DNA from: Afipia sp. GAS231
Lineage (GTDB): Bacteria; Pseudomonadota; Alphaproteobacteria; Rhizobiales; Xanthobacteraceae
Direction of reading: 5' to 3'
Assembly (NCBI RefSeq): GCF_900103365.1
Contig: NZ_LT629703.1
Coordinates: 3,286,001-3,350,000, forward strand
DNA length: 64,000 nt
Shown here in pieces: positions 8,886-17,994 of the stretch. Positions within the stretch are counted from its first letter, which is position 1. Each line of letters begins with the position of its first letter. The notes under the pieces were generated by a model. It had not been told where the DNA came from, did no database searches, and saw only the letters and a program-made list of their open reading frames with translations. The position numbers and the translations under genes are program-made.

Positions 8886-8980
8886 GGGGGATGGGATTAC
8901 CGGCTGGGAAAGCGCCGCACCGTGCCGGGCGCGGCGAACGCGGTCAACCGTCAGGATTGCATGCTACACCAACCACAATG

Positions 8981-9115
8981 TCGTCCCTGCCTAGTGCGCA
9001 ATTGCGCACGGGGCGCAGGGACCCATACCGCGTGATCTATCGGTGATACGCGGTGGCTGAGACCATTCGCACAATAGCCGCCCATGGCTATGGGTCCCTG
9101 CGTTCGCAGGGACGA
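8981..9115. repeat. Intergenic palindromic repeat, family E (TCGTCCCTGC...GCAGGGACGA)
   Basis: About 135 bases with complementary ends TCGTCCCTGC / GCAGGGACGA and internal GGGACCCATA / TATGGGTCCC. It carries a TGCGCAATTGCGCA palindrome near its left side. Other copies are at 15595 and 40469. It lies between the divergent-side DMT promoter and the end of ubiG; no coding content is evident. Confidence 0.85.
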
Positions 9116-9133
9116 CAGTAATTTGGGAGCCCG

Positions 9134-9889
9134 CTAAATCCCCTCCGCGACCACCATGTAGTTCACGTCCATGTCGGACGAGACGCTCCATTTGTCGGCC
9201 AGCGGGTTGTAGACCACGCCGGCCTGGTCGGTGATGGTGAGCTTGTTGTCGGCAAGGTGCTGCGCCAGTTCGTCGGGGGTGACGAACTTGTCCCATTGAT
9301 GGGTGCCGCGCGGCAGCCAGCGCAGCACATATTCGGCGCCGACGATCGCCAGCGCAAAACTCTTCCAGTTGCGGTTCAGGGTCGAGACCACCATCAGCCC
9401 GCCGGGCTTGAGCATCGCCGTGCAGCGGGCGAGGAACGCGCCGACATCGGTGACATGCTCGATCACTTCCATCGCGAGCACGATGTCGAAGCGCTCGCGC
9501 ACGTCCATCTCCTCGGCCGTGGTGCAGCGGTAATCGATCGACAGATGCCCCTTGTCGGCGTGCAGCTTGGCGGCGGCGATATTGGTCGCCGACGGATCGA
9601 TGCCGATCACCTGCGCGCCCAGCCGCGTGAACGGCTCGCACAACAGGCCGGCGCCGCAGCCGATATCGAGGATGCGCAGGCCCGAGAGGCAATTCAGGCT
9701 TTTGACGTTGCGCTCAAACTTGCGGCAGGCGGCGTCGCGGATATAGGTCAGCCGCAGCGGATTGATCTTGTGCAGCGGGGCCATCTTGCCCTTGGGATCC
9801 CACCACTCGTCGGACAGTTTTGAAAACTTCGCGACTTCGGCGGGATCGACCGTGCTGCCCGATGGGTTTGATTGCATCGCCATGGTCAT
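9134..9889 (-). CDS. ubiG: Ubiquinone biosynthesis O-methyltransferase UbiG
   Basis: 251 residues. SAM-binding motif LRILDIGCGAGLLCEPFTRL at about residues 70-89, post-I GIDPSATNI, and the UbiG-specific DEWWDPKGKMAPLHKINPLR near the N-terminus and TRGTHQWDKF-like PRGTHQWDKFVTPDEL later. UbiG performs both O-methylations of ubiquinone synthesis on the membrane-bound intermediate. The ATG overlaps the TGA of the PH-domain gene upstream by four bases, so translation is coupled. Confidence 0.96.
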   Translation of the reverse strand: MTMAMQSNPSGSTVDPAEVAKFSKLSDEWWDPKGKMAPLHKINPLRLTYIRDAACRKFERNVKSLNCLSGLRILDIGCGAGLLCEPFTRLGAQVIGIDPSATNIAAAKLHADKGHLSIDYRCTTAEEMDVRERFDIVLAMEVIEHVTDVGAFLARCTAMLKPGGLMVVSTLNRNWKSFALAIVGAEYVLRWLPRGTHQWDKFVTPDELAQHLADNKLTITDQAGVVYNPLADKWSVSSDMDVNYMVVAEGI

Positions 9890-10365
9890 GTACCAGCCGG
9901 TCGAGTTGTGATGGCACTACGAAACGCCAGCGGTGAGGCAATGGTTTGAATCTTTTCAAAGCCTTCGCCAACGCCCCGGATGGTCACGTCGCCATAGTTC
10001 ATGATGCGGCCGAGGATGCTCTGGTTGACGTCGACGCTCTCGATCTTGTCGAGGCTCATTTCGAAGGTACGGCGCTTGATGAAGCCGGTCTTGTGGACGA
10101 CGCGCATATTGGTGACGTCGGTCTCGGTGGTCCAGCGGTGGAACCAGGCGGTGGCCGTCCAGTACAACGCCGCAAGGGCGGCGATCGCCGCCAGCGAGAG
10201 GCAAACCAGCGTGATGGCGTCGGCGGTTACCGTTCGGGAGAAAATCAGCAGGGCCAGGGCCGCGGCCCAGGCCGCCATCGCCGGCAGGTAGAACATCCAG
10301 TGCGCATTGGTGGAATACAGCACCTTCTCGCCGGGTTGCAGGATTTCGTCGATATAACGCCCCAT
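9886..10365 (-). CDS. Bacterial PH-domain (bPH2) membrane protein
   Basis: 159 residues. Starts MGRYIDEILQPGEKVLYSTN, then two membrane segments (about residues 25-43 and 50-70), then a cytoplasmic PH-like domain with DVTNMRVVHKTGFIKRRTFE, MSLDKIESVDVNQSILGRI and YGDVTIRGVG, the standard bPH2 signature. Such proteins have no firmly assigned function. It precedes and overlaps ubiG by four bases; coupling to quinone synthesis is a hint, not proof. Confidence 0.88.
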   Translation of the reverse strand: MGRYIDEILQPGEKVLYSTNAHWMFYLPAMAAWAAALALLIFSRTVTADAITLVCLSLAAIAALAALYWTATAWFHRWTTETDVTNMRVVHKTGFIKRRTFEMSLDKIESVDVNQSILGRIMNYGDVTIRGVGEGFEKIQTIASPLAFRSAITTRPAGT

Positions 10366-10539
10366 ACGCCAGTCCTGAATTAACCCGCTACACCAGCAAT
10401 TTACGTCAAATCCGGGGTGAAAACCCGCCCGGTTGCTTGCTCTGAACCGCGCCGCTATGTATACGCCGCTTTCGGCCCGGGCGCTCCAATTTCCGTGCGG
10501 GTCACCTTACTTATCCTCACAGGGAATGCACGCGTCGTC

Positions 10540-11793
10540 ATGGGCCGCCTCGTGATGAAATTCGGCGGTACATCCGTCGCCAATATCGACCGAATCCGCA
10601 ACGTCGCGCGGCATGTCAAACGCGAAGTCGACGCGGGGCATGACGTCGCCGTGGTGGTGTCGGCCATGTCCGGCAAGACCAACGAACTGGTGGAATGGTG
10701 CCGCGAGGCCTCGCCGATGCATGACGCGCGCGAATATGACGCCGTGGTGGCATCCGGCGAGCAGGTCACGTCGGGACTGCTGGCGATCGCGCTGCAGGCG
10801 ATCGGCATTCAGGCCCGCTCCTGGCAGGGCTGGCAGATCCCGGTCCGGACCTCGGACGCCCACGCATCGGCGCGGATCCTCGAGATCGACGGCAGCGAGA
10901 TCATCAACCGTTTCAAAGATCGCAAGGAAGTCGCCGTCATCGCCGGCTTCCAGGGCATCAATCCGCAGACCAACCGTATCACCACGCTCGGGCGCGGCGG
11001 TTCGGACACCTCGGCGGTGGCAATCGCGGCCGCGCTGCATGCCGACCGCTGCGACATCTACACCGACGTCGATGGCGTCTATACGACAGATCCGCGCGTG
11101 GTTCCCAAGGCGCGACGGCTCGACAAGATCGCGTTCGAGGACATGCTGGAGCTGGCCTCGCAGGGCGCCAAGGTGCTGCAGGTCCGCTCGGTGGAACTCG
11201 GCATGGTGCACAATATGCCGGTATTCGTCCGTTCCAGCTTCGACAAGCCCGAAGATATCGACCCGCACGGCACGCCGCCGGGCACGCTGATCTGCAGCGA
11301 GGAGGAAATCATGGAAAGCCACGTCGTCACCGGCATCGCCTTCTCGAAGGACGAAGCCCAGATTTCCGTGCGCCAGATCGAGGACAAGCCGGGGGTCGCC
11401 GCCTCGATCTTCGGGCCGCTCGCGGATGCCAACATCAACGTCGACATGATTGTCCAGAACGTCTCCGAGGACGGCAAGACCACCGACCTCACCTTCACCG
11501 TTCCGGCCTCCGACTATAACCGCGCCCGCGACACCATTACCTCGTCGAAGGCCAAGATCGGCTATATCAGGCTCGACAGCGCCACCGACGTGGCCAAGGT
11601 TTCGGTGATCGGCAGCGGCATGCGCAGCCATGCCGGCGTCGCGGCCCAGGCCTTCAAGGCGCTGTCCGAGCGCAACATCAACATCCGCGCCATCACCACC
11701 TCCGAAATCAAGTTCTCGGTGCTGATCGATGCCGCCTATACCGAACTCGCGGTGCGCACGCTGCATACGCTCTACGGGCTCGATAAAACCTAG
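10540..11793 (+). CDS. lysC: Aspartate kinase LysC
   Basis: 417 residues from ATG 10540 (MGRLVMKFGGTSVANIDRIR); the longer open frame from 10417 has no family similarity at its start. The kinase domain has KFGGTSV, VVVSAMSGKTNEL, LGRGGSDTSAVAIAAAL and YTDVDGVYTTDPR. Two ACT domains follow from about residue 265, including DKPGVAASIFGPLADANINV and SERNINIRAITTSEIKFSVL, which bind lysine and threonine for feedback control. It makes aspartyl phosphate, the first step to Lys, Met, Thr and diaminopimelate. ptsP is the next gene; in Bradyrhizobium japonicum a physical link between aspartokinase and EI-Ntr has been reported. Confidence 0.97.
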   Translation: MGRLVMKFGGTSVANIDRIRNVARHVKREVDAGHDVAVVVSAMSGKTNELVEWCREASPMHDAREYDAVVASGEQVTSGLLAIALQAIGIQARSWQGWQIPVRTSDAHASARILEIDGSEIINRFKDRKEVAVIAGFQGINPQTNRITTLGRGGSDTSAVAIAAALHADRCDIYTDVDGVYTTDPRVVPKARRLDKIAFEDMLELASQGAKVLQVRSVELGMVHNMPVFVRSSFDKPEDIDPHGTPPGTLICSEEEIMESHVVTGIAFSKDEAQISVRQIEDKPGVAASIFGPLADANINVDMIVQNVSEDGKTTDLTFTVPASDYNRARDTITSSKAKIGYIRLDSATDVAKVSVIGSGMRSHAGVAAQAFKALSERNINIRAITTSEIKFSVLIDAAYTELAVRTLHTLYGLDKT

Positions 11794-11845
11794 AGCGTTT
11801 TCGAGCGAAGTGGGCGCCGGTTCGCGTAAAGAAAACGCGTCAAAA
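11792..11845. repeat. Intergenic repeat, family C
   Basis: Begins within the TAG stop codon of lysC and reads AGAGCGTTTTCGAGCGAAGT then the GCCGGTTCGCG core and AAAGAAAACGCGTCAAAA. It is the same element as at 7929. The overlap with the stop codon suggests the element landed exactly at the gene end. Confidence 0.82.
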
Positions 11846-11852
11846 CAAAAAA

Positions 11853-11887
11853 TACAGCCCGTTCTGATTGAATCAGAACGGGCTGTA
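11853..11887. repeat. Perfect 17-bp-arm hairpin between lysC and ptsP
   Basis: TACAGCCCGTTCTGATT and its exact reverse complement AATCAGAACGGGCTGTA are separated by a single G. A related palindrome with the GATTGAATCAG heart is at 51759-51785, and a GATGGAATCGG version at 57374. It is directly attached to a family C repeat here and at 57361, so it looks like a partner module of that element. It may limit read-through from lysC, though no T-run follows. Confidence 0.7.
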
Positions 11888-12179
11888 GAACGATATTTCC
11901 GCGATTTTCGCGCGTCGGATGCGCTTCGCTACCGCAGCATTGTCCTGACACAGACGTTATTGGTTCTGGCAGGCGTTTTGCTTGGCAAAGCGAGCCTTGA
12001 TTGGCTATACGGCCTGATAGGTGGGCTGCCGCAAACTGTGCCACAGTTTTGGCGATCCCGATTCGGCGGGATCAGGGGCCTGCGGCGGCGCCGAATGACT
12101 AAAATTGTTGGTTTTCGTGCGTTTCACGCCAGCGGCCGGCGACCCGGCGGGTTGGCTTTGCGGGGGAGGATATCGGCAC

Positions 12180-14447
12180 ATGCGGAGCGCGTCGGGAGGC
12201 CCCCGCGTCTTGTTGAGACGGCTCCGCGAAACCATGGCGGAGCAGGTCTCCGCCCAGGAGCGCCTGGACAAGATCGTGGTGCTGATCGCGGCCAACATGG
12301 TGGCCGAGGTCTGCTCGACCTATGTGCTGCGCATCGATAACACGCTCGAACTCTACGCCACCGAAGGTCTGAACCGCGACGCCGTGCACAGAACGGTGCT
12401 GAGCGCGCATGAAGGCCTCGTCGGCCTGGTCGCCAGCGAGGCGACGCCGCTCAATCTGTCCGACGCGCAAAGCCATCCGGCGTTCTCGTTCCGCCCGGAA
12501 ACCGGCGAAGAAATCTACCACTCGTTCCTCGGCGTGCCGATCCTGCGCGCCGGCAACACGCTCGGCGTGCTGGTGGTGCAGAACCGCGCCAAGCGCACCT
12601 ATGTCGAGGAAGAGGTCGAGGCGCTGCAGACCACCGCCATGGTGCTGGCGGAGATGATCGCCTCCGGCGAACTGGCGGCGCTGGCGCAGCCGGGCTCCGA
12701 ACCCGCGGCGCGGCACTCCCTGCACAAAACCGGCGCGATCCTGTCGGACGGCATCGCGCTCGGCCATGTCGTGCTGCACGAGCCGCGCGTCGTCATCACC
12801 AATTACATTGCCGAAGACCTGCCGAAGGAAATCAAGCGGCTGGATGCTGCGCTGACCAAGCTGCGCGCCGACCTCGACCGCATGCTGGAGCGCGGCGACG
12901 TCGCCGAGAGCGGCGAGCACCGCGAAGTGCTGGAAGCCTACCGCATGTTCGCCAACGACCACGGCTGGTCACACAAACTGCATGAAGCGGTTGCCACCGG
13001 CCTCACCGCGGAAGCCGCCGTCGAACGCGTGCAGTCCGATACCCGTGCCCGCATGCTGCGCTCGACCGATCCTTATTTGCGCGACCGCCTGCACGACCTC
13101 GAGGATCTCGGCCACCGCCTGATGCGGCAACTGGTCGGCCAGGACCATGCGCCGTCGCGCGAGCAATTGCCGGAAAACGCCATCCTGATCGCGCGCGCGA
13201 TGGGCCCCGCGGCGCTGCTCGACTACGACCGCAAGCGGTTGCGCGGCCTGGTGCTGGAGGAAGGCACCGCCAACTCCCACGTCTCGATCGTGGCGCGCGC
13301 GCTCGGCATTCCCGCGGTCGGCGAGATCGCCAACGCGCCCGGGATCGCCGATCCCGGCGACGCCATCATCGTCGACGGCACGTCGGGATCGATCTATGTG
13401 CGCCCGTCGGCCGAAATCGAATCGGCCTACGCCGAGCGGGTACGGTTCAGGGCGCGGCGGCAGGCGCAATATGCGGCGCTGCGCGACAAGCCCTGCATCA
13501 CCAAAGACGGCCAGCCGGTCGAACTGATGATCAACGCCGGCCTCGTCATCGACCTGCCGCATATCGACGACACCGGCAGCGCCGGCATCGGGCTGTTCCG
13601 CACCGAACTGCAGTTCATGGTCGGCCAGAGCCTGCCGCGCTCCTCCGACCAGCTTGCGCTCTATCGCACCGTGCTCGACGCTGCCGGCAGCAAGCCGGTG
13701 ACCTTCCGCACGCTCGATATCGGCGGCGACAAGGCGCTGCCCTATATGGAAACCGTGATCGAGGAAAATCCCGCGCTCGGCTGGCGGGCGATCCGGCTCG
13801 GGCTGGACCGGCCAGGTCTGCTGCGCGGCCAGATTCGCGCGCTGCTGCGCGCCGGCGGCGGCCGCGCGTTGAAGATCATGTTTCCGATGGTTTCGGAAGT
13901 CGCCGAGTTCGACCAGGCCAAAGCCATCGTCGAACGCGAGCTGACCTATCTGCGCCAGCACGGCCATGCGCTGCCGGAGCGCATCGACGTCGGCACCATG
14001 ATCGAAGTCCCGGCCCTGCTCTATCAGCTCGACGAACTCCTGAAGAAGGTCGACTTCGTCTCGGTCGGCTCCAACGATCTGTTCCAGTTCATGTTCGCGG
14101 TCGACCGCGGCAACGCCAAGGTGTCCGAACGGTTCGACACCATGTCGGCGCCGATCCTGCGGGCGCTGCGCGACATCGTGCGCAAGGCCGATGCAGCGAA
14201 GAAGGTGGCGTCGCTGTGCGGCGAGATGGCCTCCAAGCCGCTCGGCGCGCTGGCGCTGATCGCGCTTGGCTATCGCTCGCTGTCGATGTCCGCCACCGGA
14301 CACGGGCCGGTCAAGGCGCTGATCCTCGATCTCGATGCCAAGAAGGCCGAGGCGATGATCATGCCTCTGCTCGATGCGCCGTCGGGCAGCGTCTCGATCC
14401 GCGACAAGCTGACTGCATTTGCGGAAGCCGAGGGGCTGTCGTTGTAG
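12180..14447 (+). CDS. ptsP: Phosphoenolpyruvate-protein phosphotransferase PtsP (EI-Ntr)
   Basis: 755 residues. ATG 12180 follows a strong GGGGGAGGA site; the start [20 protein letters not shown] is the usual one. An N-terminal GAF domain (about residues 25-150) senses a small molecule, classically glutamine. The enzyme I part follows, with the phosphorylated His at about residue 367 in [20 protein letters not shown], the PEP-binding region [15 protein letters not shown] and the C-terminal [20 protein letters not shown] / [15 protein letters not shown]. It starts the nitrogen PTS cascade (PtsP to NPr to PtsN), which has regulatory roles in transport and carbon/nitrogen balance. Upstream neighbour is lysC, downstream prfA. 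Confidence 0.97.
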   Translation: MRSASGGPRVLLRRLRETMAEQVSAQERLDKIVVLIAANMVAEVCSTYVLRIDNTLELYATEGLNRDAVHRTVLSAHEGLVGLVASEATPLNLSDAQSHPAFSFRPETGEEIYHSFLGVPILRAGNTLGVLVVQNRAKRTYVEEEVEALQTTAMVLAEMIASGELAALAQPGSEPAARHSLHKTGAILSDGIALGHVVLHEPRVVITNYIAEDLPKEIKRLDAALTKLRADLDRMLERGDVAESGEHREVLEAYRMFANDHGWSHKLHEAVATGLTAEAAVERVQSDTRARMLRSTDPYLRDRLHDLEDLGHRLMRQLVGQDHAPSREQLPENAILIARAMGPAALLDYDRKRLRGLVLEEGTANSHVSIVARALGIPAVGEIANAPGIADPGDAIIVDGTSGSIYVRPSAEIESAYAERVRFRARRQAQYAALRDKPCITKDGQPVELMINAGLVIDLPHIDDTGSAGIGLFRTELQFMVGQSLPRSSDQLALYRTVLDAAGSKPVTFRTLDIGGDKALPYMETVIEENPALGWRAIRLGLDRPGLLRGQIRALLRAGGGRALKIMFPMVSEVAEFDQAKAIVERELTYLRQHGHALPERIDVGTMIEVPALLYQLDELLKKVDFVSVGSNDLFQFMFAVDRGNAKVSERFDTMSAPILRALRDIVRKADAAKKVASLCGEMASKPLGALALIALGYRSLSMSATGHGPVKALILDLDAKKAEAMIMPLLDAPSGSVSIRDKLTAFAEAEGLSL

Positions 14448-14499
14448 CGAAGCTCTCGCCCGACGACGTCACCCTGCTTATCCGCCCGAGACCACCGCC

Positions 14500-15579
14500 A
14501 TGTTGCCCGAAGCCAAACTCGATATCCTGCTCGCCCATCACGCCTCGCTCGAGGCCGAACTGCTGGGCCAGTTGAGTTCCGAAAAATACGTCCAGATCAC
14601 GCGCGAGCTCGCCGAGCTCAATCCGCTGATCGACGCCGTGAAGACCTATCGCGCGGCGCTGGCCGAGATTGCGGACACCAAAACCCTGCTGGCGGATTCC
14701 ACCACCGATCCTGATATGCGCGGCATGGCGGAGGCCGAGCTCGAAACCCTGCAAACCCAGGTCGACGAACTCGCGCAGAAAATCCGCGTGGCGCTGTTGC
14801 CCAAGGACGCCATGGACGACCGCAACGTGGTGCTGGAAATCCGCGCCGGCACCGGCGGCGACGAGGCCTCCTTGTTCGCCGGCGATCTGTTCCGGATGTA
14901 TGAGCGCTTCGCCGCTCTGCAGGGCTGGAAGGTCGAAGTGATCTCGGCGTCCGAAGGCACCATGGGCGGCTACAAGGAAATCGTCGCCGAGGTCCAGGGC
15001 CGCGGCGCCTTCGCAAAACTGAAATTCGAATCCGGCGTGCACCGGGTGCAGCGCGTACCCGATACCGAAACGCAAGGGCGCATTCACACCTCGGCGGCGA
15101 CGGTTGCGGTACTGCCCGAGGTCGAGGACGTCGACGTCGACATCAAGAGCGACGATCTGCGGATCGAGACCATGCGCGCGCAGGGCGCCGGCGGCCAGCA
15201 CGTCAACAAGACCGAATCGGCGATCCGCATCACCCACATCCCGACCGGCATCGTCGTGATGATGCAGGACAGCCGCTCGCAGCACAAAAACCGGGCGTCG
15301 GCGATGAACATCCTGCGTTCGCGGATCTACGACGCCGAGCAACAGCGCATCAACGCCGCGCGCTCCGCCGAGCGCAAGGAGAAGGTCGGCTCCGGCGATC
15401 GCTCCGAGCGCATCCGCACCTATAATTTCCCGCAAGGCCGCGTCACCGACCACCGGATCAACCTGACGCTCTACAAATTGCCGCAGGTGATCGCGGGCGA
15501 AGCGCTGGGTGAATTGACCGAGGCGCTGACGACGGAACATCAGGCCGCCCAGCTCGCCGCCCAGGGCGCCGCGGCGTGA
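14500..15579 (+). CDS. prfA: Peptide chain release factor 1
   Basis: 359 residues from ATG 14500 ([20 protein letters not shown]). The universal GGQ motif is at [20 protein letters not shown], about residues 229-248, and the domain around [20 protein letters not shown] is standard. RF1 reads UAA and UAG in the ribosomal A site and triggers peptide release. prmC, encoding the enzyme that methylates the GGQ glutamine, follows after a family E repeat, so the usual prfA-prmC pairing is kept. ptsP ends 52 bases upstream. Confidence 0.98.
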   Translation: MLPEAKLDILLAHHASLEAELLGQLSSEKYVQITRELAELNPLIDAVKTYRAALAEIADTKTLLADSTTDPDMRGMAEAELETLQTQVDELAQKIRVALLPKDAMDDRNVVLEIRAGTGGDEASLFAGDLFRMYERFAALQGWKVEVISASEGTMGGYKEIVAEVQGRGAFAKLKFESGVHRVQRVPDTETQGRIHTSAATVAVLPEVEDVDVDIKSDDLRIETMRAQGAGGQHVNKTESAIRITHIPTGIVVMMQDSRSQHKNRASAMNILRSRIYDAEQQRINAARSAERKEKVGSGDRSERIRTYNFPQGRVTDHRINLTLYKLPQVIAGEALGELTEALTTEHQAAQLAAQGAAA

Positions 15580-15594
15580 GCGCCAATCTCGATG

Positions 15595-15712
15595 TCGTCC
15601 CTGCGAACGCAGGGACCCATAACCACCGGGCGTCGTTGTTACCTAGGATACTAACCCACACCGCCTCAATCGATGGGCCGCGGCGTATGGGTCCCTGCGT
15701 GCGCAGGGACGA
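15595..15712. repeat. Intergenic palindromic repeat, family E
   Basis: About 118 bases between prfA and prmC, with ends TCGTCCCTGCGAACGCAGGG and GTCCCTGCGTGCGCAGGGACGA. The arms carry the same GGGACCCATA / TATGGGTCCC inner pair as the copies at 8981 and 40469. It interrupts what would otherwise be a compact prfA-prmC unit. Confidence 0.85.
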
Positions 15713-15742
15713 CGGGTTGACGGATTTGTGCGAGGACTTCGC

Positions 15743-16627
15743 ATGACCGAATCGCTCGCCGGAGAAACCGTCGAAACAGCACGGCGCGCGCTAACGGCGC
15801 GTTTCGAATCAGCCGCGATCGAATCGGCAAGCCTCGATGCACGCATACTCATTGGTCACATCCTCAACCTTGACCTCACCGGCCTGATCACGTCGGCGCA
15901 GCGTCAACTCACGGAGAACGAATCGGCGCTGCTTGAAGACGTCGCGCGCCGTCGTCTCGCCGGCGAGCCGGTCGCGCGCATGATCGGCGAGAAGGAGTTC
16001 TGGGGACTGCCGCTCAAGCTTTCGCCGGCGACGCTGGTGCCGCGACCGGATACCGAGACCGTGGTCGAACTGGCGCTGGAATTGCTGCGTGCCGACGGTG
16101 CCATCAATCGTCCGCTGCGCATCGCCGATCTCGGTACCGGCTCCGGCGCGATCCTGCTGGCGTTGTTGTCGGAGCTGCCGACGGCGCAAGGATTCGGCAC
16201 CGATATTTCGGAGCAGGCGCTGCAAACCGCCGCTGCCAACGCCGTCAGCACCGGGCTGGCTGCACGAGCGACGTTCATCGCCTGTGACTATGCATCGGGA
16301 CTTTCCGGCCTGTTCGATTTGATCGTGTCGAATCCGCCCTATATCCGCGCGGCGGATATCGCGGGTCTCGCCGTGGAGGTCAGGGGATTTGACCCGCGCG
16401 CCGCCCTCGACGGCGGTGCCGACGGGCTTGATGCCTATCGGGCACTGATTCCCCAGGCGGCCGGTCTGCTGGCACCGGGTGCTGCCCTCGTTGTCGAGGC
16501 CGGTGAGGGCCAAAGCGGCCTTATTAACGGTTTGATGACGCTGGCCGGATTAACCCCCACAGGCGGCCCAAAAGCCGATCTGGCGGGCATTTTGAGGGCC
16601 GTCGCGGGCCGCAAAATGCCCCGATAA
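15743..16627 (+). CDS. prmC: Release factor glutamine methyltransferase PrmC
   Basis: 294 residues from ATG 15743 (MTESLAGETVETARRALTAR). The catalytic NPPY motif is in FDLIVSNPPYIRAADIAGL (about residues 194-212) and the SAM motif in LRIADLGTGSGAILLALLSE. The SDARILIGHILNLD-like region and KEFWGLPLKLSPATLVPRPD are family hallmarks. It N5-methylates the glutamine of the GGQ loop in RF1 and RF2. Just downstream of prfA as expected. Confidence 0.97.
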   Translation: MTESLAGETVETARRALTARFESAAIESASLDARILIGHILNLDLTGLITSAQRQLTENESALLEDVARRRLAGEPVARMIGEKEFWGLPLKLSPATLVPRPDTETVVELALELLRADGAINRPLRIADLGTGSGAILLALLSELPTAQGFGTDISEQALQTAAANAVSTGLAARATFIACDYASGLSGLFDLIVSNPPYIRAADIAGLAVEVRGFDPRAALDGGADGLDAYRALIPQAAGLLAPGAALVVEAGEGQSGLINGLMTLAGLTPTGGPKADLAGILRAVAGRKMPR

Positions 16628-17073
16628 AGTCCTATTGAGACGCAAAAAAACCGCTTGAATATTCCCGGGGAGCGACTACGTTCCGGCTCACAACATCGGT
16701 CCAGGGTTGCTGGCCCCGTAAGATGTTACGGGTGAGGCCAGAGTTCTCGAAACGAGAGCCCGCCGGGTGAAAGGTTCCAAAACGCAGGTCCAATTGAGCG
16801 CAATGGCTGAAGCTGTGCTGCTCTCGACCGCAAAGCGAACGAAAGCCTGATATTGCGCTTGAAGACTTACGCAACATACCGTCACGCGAAGCCGTCATGC
16901 TCGATGATCAGGCGGGTTTTGGCACGCTGAATGATTTGGTCCGGCTGGCTGTAAAATGCCGGCGGTTGGGGAACGCGTCTTTGTTGAACGCGATGGCTGG
17001 CGAAATCGACGACATGAAATTGAACGGCATCGTGATTCGGTGCGCCTGCGCGCGCCCGGACTCCGGTGAGGCC
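16628..17073. other. Long intergenic stretch without a supported gene
   Basis: About 450 bases between prmC and the DUF4167 gene. It has several short open frames (for example 16897-17088), none with a recognisable family, ribosome site or steady third-position GC. Local inverted pairs such as CCCCGTAAGATGTTACGGG at 16715-16733 could fold, so a leader or small RNA is possible, but I cannot support one from sequence. Confidence 0.4.
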
Positions 17074-17114
17074 AAGACCACTGCATAACTTTCTAAGGCA
17101 ACTGCATAACTTTC
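17074..17114. repeat. 21-bp tandem repeat upstream of the DUF4167 gene
   Basis: Two adjacent copies of a 21-base unit, with 20-base cores at 17074-17093 and 17095-17114. The last 14 bases, ACTGCATAACTTTC, are identical in both. The second copy ends 22 bases before the start codon, so it sits in the promoter or leader and could be a pair of protein-binding sites. Confidence 0.7.
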
Positions 17115-17136
17115 AGGGCTGGAATAAAGGCAAGAC

Positions 17137-17922
17137 ATGAGAAACGGTCAAAATAACAAGCGGATGCGTAACCGGAATAACAACAATAATAACAACAACA
17201 ATAATAATAATAACCGGCGCGGTCAAAACCCGATGACCCGGGTGTTCGAATCGAACGGGCCCGACATCAAGATCCGTGGCACCGCCTCCCACGTTGCGGA
17301 AAAATACGTCCAGCTGGCGCGCGATGCGCGCTCCTCCGGCGACCCGGTCGCGGCCGAGAACTACTACCAGCACGCCGAACATTATTTCCGGCTGATCGCA
17401 GCCGCCCAGGAGCAGTTCCGGCAGAACCAGCCGCAGCCGCGCACCGAAAACGAGATGCCTTCGACCGACGAAGGCGACGACGAGGGCGAAAGCTTCTCCA
17501 ACTTCGGCCAGGAGCCCGGCTTCGCTCCGCAGCAGCCGCAGCCGTTCGTGCCGCGCGAAAACAATCAGCGCGATCACACGCAGCGCGACTTCCAGGCGCG
17601 CGAGGGCCAGCCCTATCGCGACCAGCAGCCGCGCGAGCAGCATCAGCCCCGCGAACACCGCGAGCCGCGCGAACACCGGCCGCAACCGCAATATCAGCCG
17701 CAGCCGCAACCGCAGCCCGTCATCGCCGACACCGGCGGCGTCGATCGCCTGCCGTCCTTCATCACCGGCCCGCAGCCACAGGTGAACGGCGCCCCCGGCT
17801 TTGAAGGCAATACCGGCGGCGAGCGTTTCCCGCGCCGTCGCCGCCGCCCGCACGGCCCGCGCCCCGAGGGCGTGGCCGCGCCTGCCGGGCCCGGCGAAGA
17901 TTTCAATCCGGGAAATGAGTAA
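17137..17922 (+). CDS. DUF4167 protein with polyasparagine tract
   Basis: 261 residues. The N-terminus is very basic and polar (MRNGQNNKRMRNR) and runs into 13 consecutive Asn codons at 17176-17214. The conserved DUF4167 block follows: TRVFESNGPDIKIRGTASHV and AEKYVQLARDARSSGDPVAA ENYYQHAEHYFRLI (in two adjacent pieces, residues about 31-90), a helical repeat-like region. The rest is Gln/Pro/Arg-rich and probably disordered, ending in an RRRRRPHGPRP-type basic cluster. The composition suggests nucleic-acid binding, but function is unknown. It regularly follows prmC in Rhizobiales. A strong terminator follows at 17956. Confidence 0.9.
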   Translation: MRNGQNNKRMRNRNNNNNNNNNNNNNRRGQNPMTRVFESNGPDIKIRGTASHVAEKYVQLARDARSSGDPVAAENYYQHAEHYFRLIAAAQEQFRQNQPQPRTENEMPSTDEGDDEGESFSNFGQEPGFAPQQPQPFVPRENNQRDHTQRDFQAREGQPYRDQQPREQHQPREHREPREHRPQPQYQPQPQPQPVIADTGGVDRLPSFITGPQPQVNGAPGFEGNTGGERFPRRRRRPHGPRPEGVAAPAGPGEDFNPGNE

Positions 17923-17955
17923 CTAACGCGATCGCCGACAGGCGTTCAGCCATCC

Positions 17956-17994
17956 AAAGGCGGGCATAGCGAAAGCTGTGCCCGCCTTTTTCTT
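17956..17994. terminator. Intrinsic terminator between convergent genes
   Basis: Perfect 11-base arms AAAGGCGGGCA (17956-17966) and TGCCCGCCTTT (17979-17989), 12-base loop, followed by TTCTT on the plus strand and preceded by A-rich bases serving as Ts on the minus strand. It ends the DUF4167 transcript, and overlaps the last codons side of the convergent methyltransferase gene. Confidence 0.85.

Noticed and set aside
12969..14303. 444-codon minus-strand open frame opposite ptsP
   Set aside because: No family resemblance; the plus strand is intact EI-Ntr.
16768..16851. 27-codon GTG-started frame in the prmC-DUF4167 gap
   Set aside because: Very short with no supporting signal.
16897..17088. 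63-codon open frame upstream of the DUF4167 gene
   Set aside because: No ribosome site or similarity, and its end overlaps the 21-bp tandem repeat. Left as part of a long gap.
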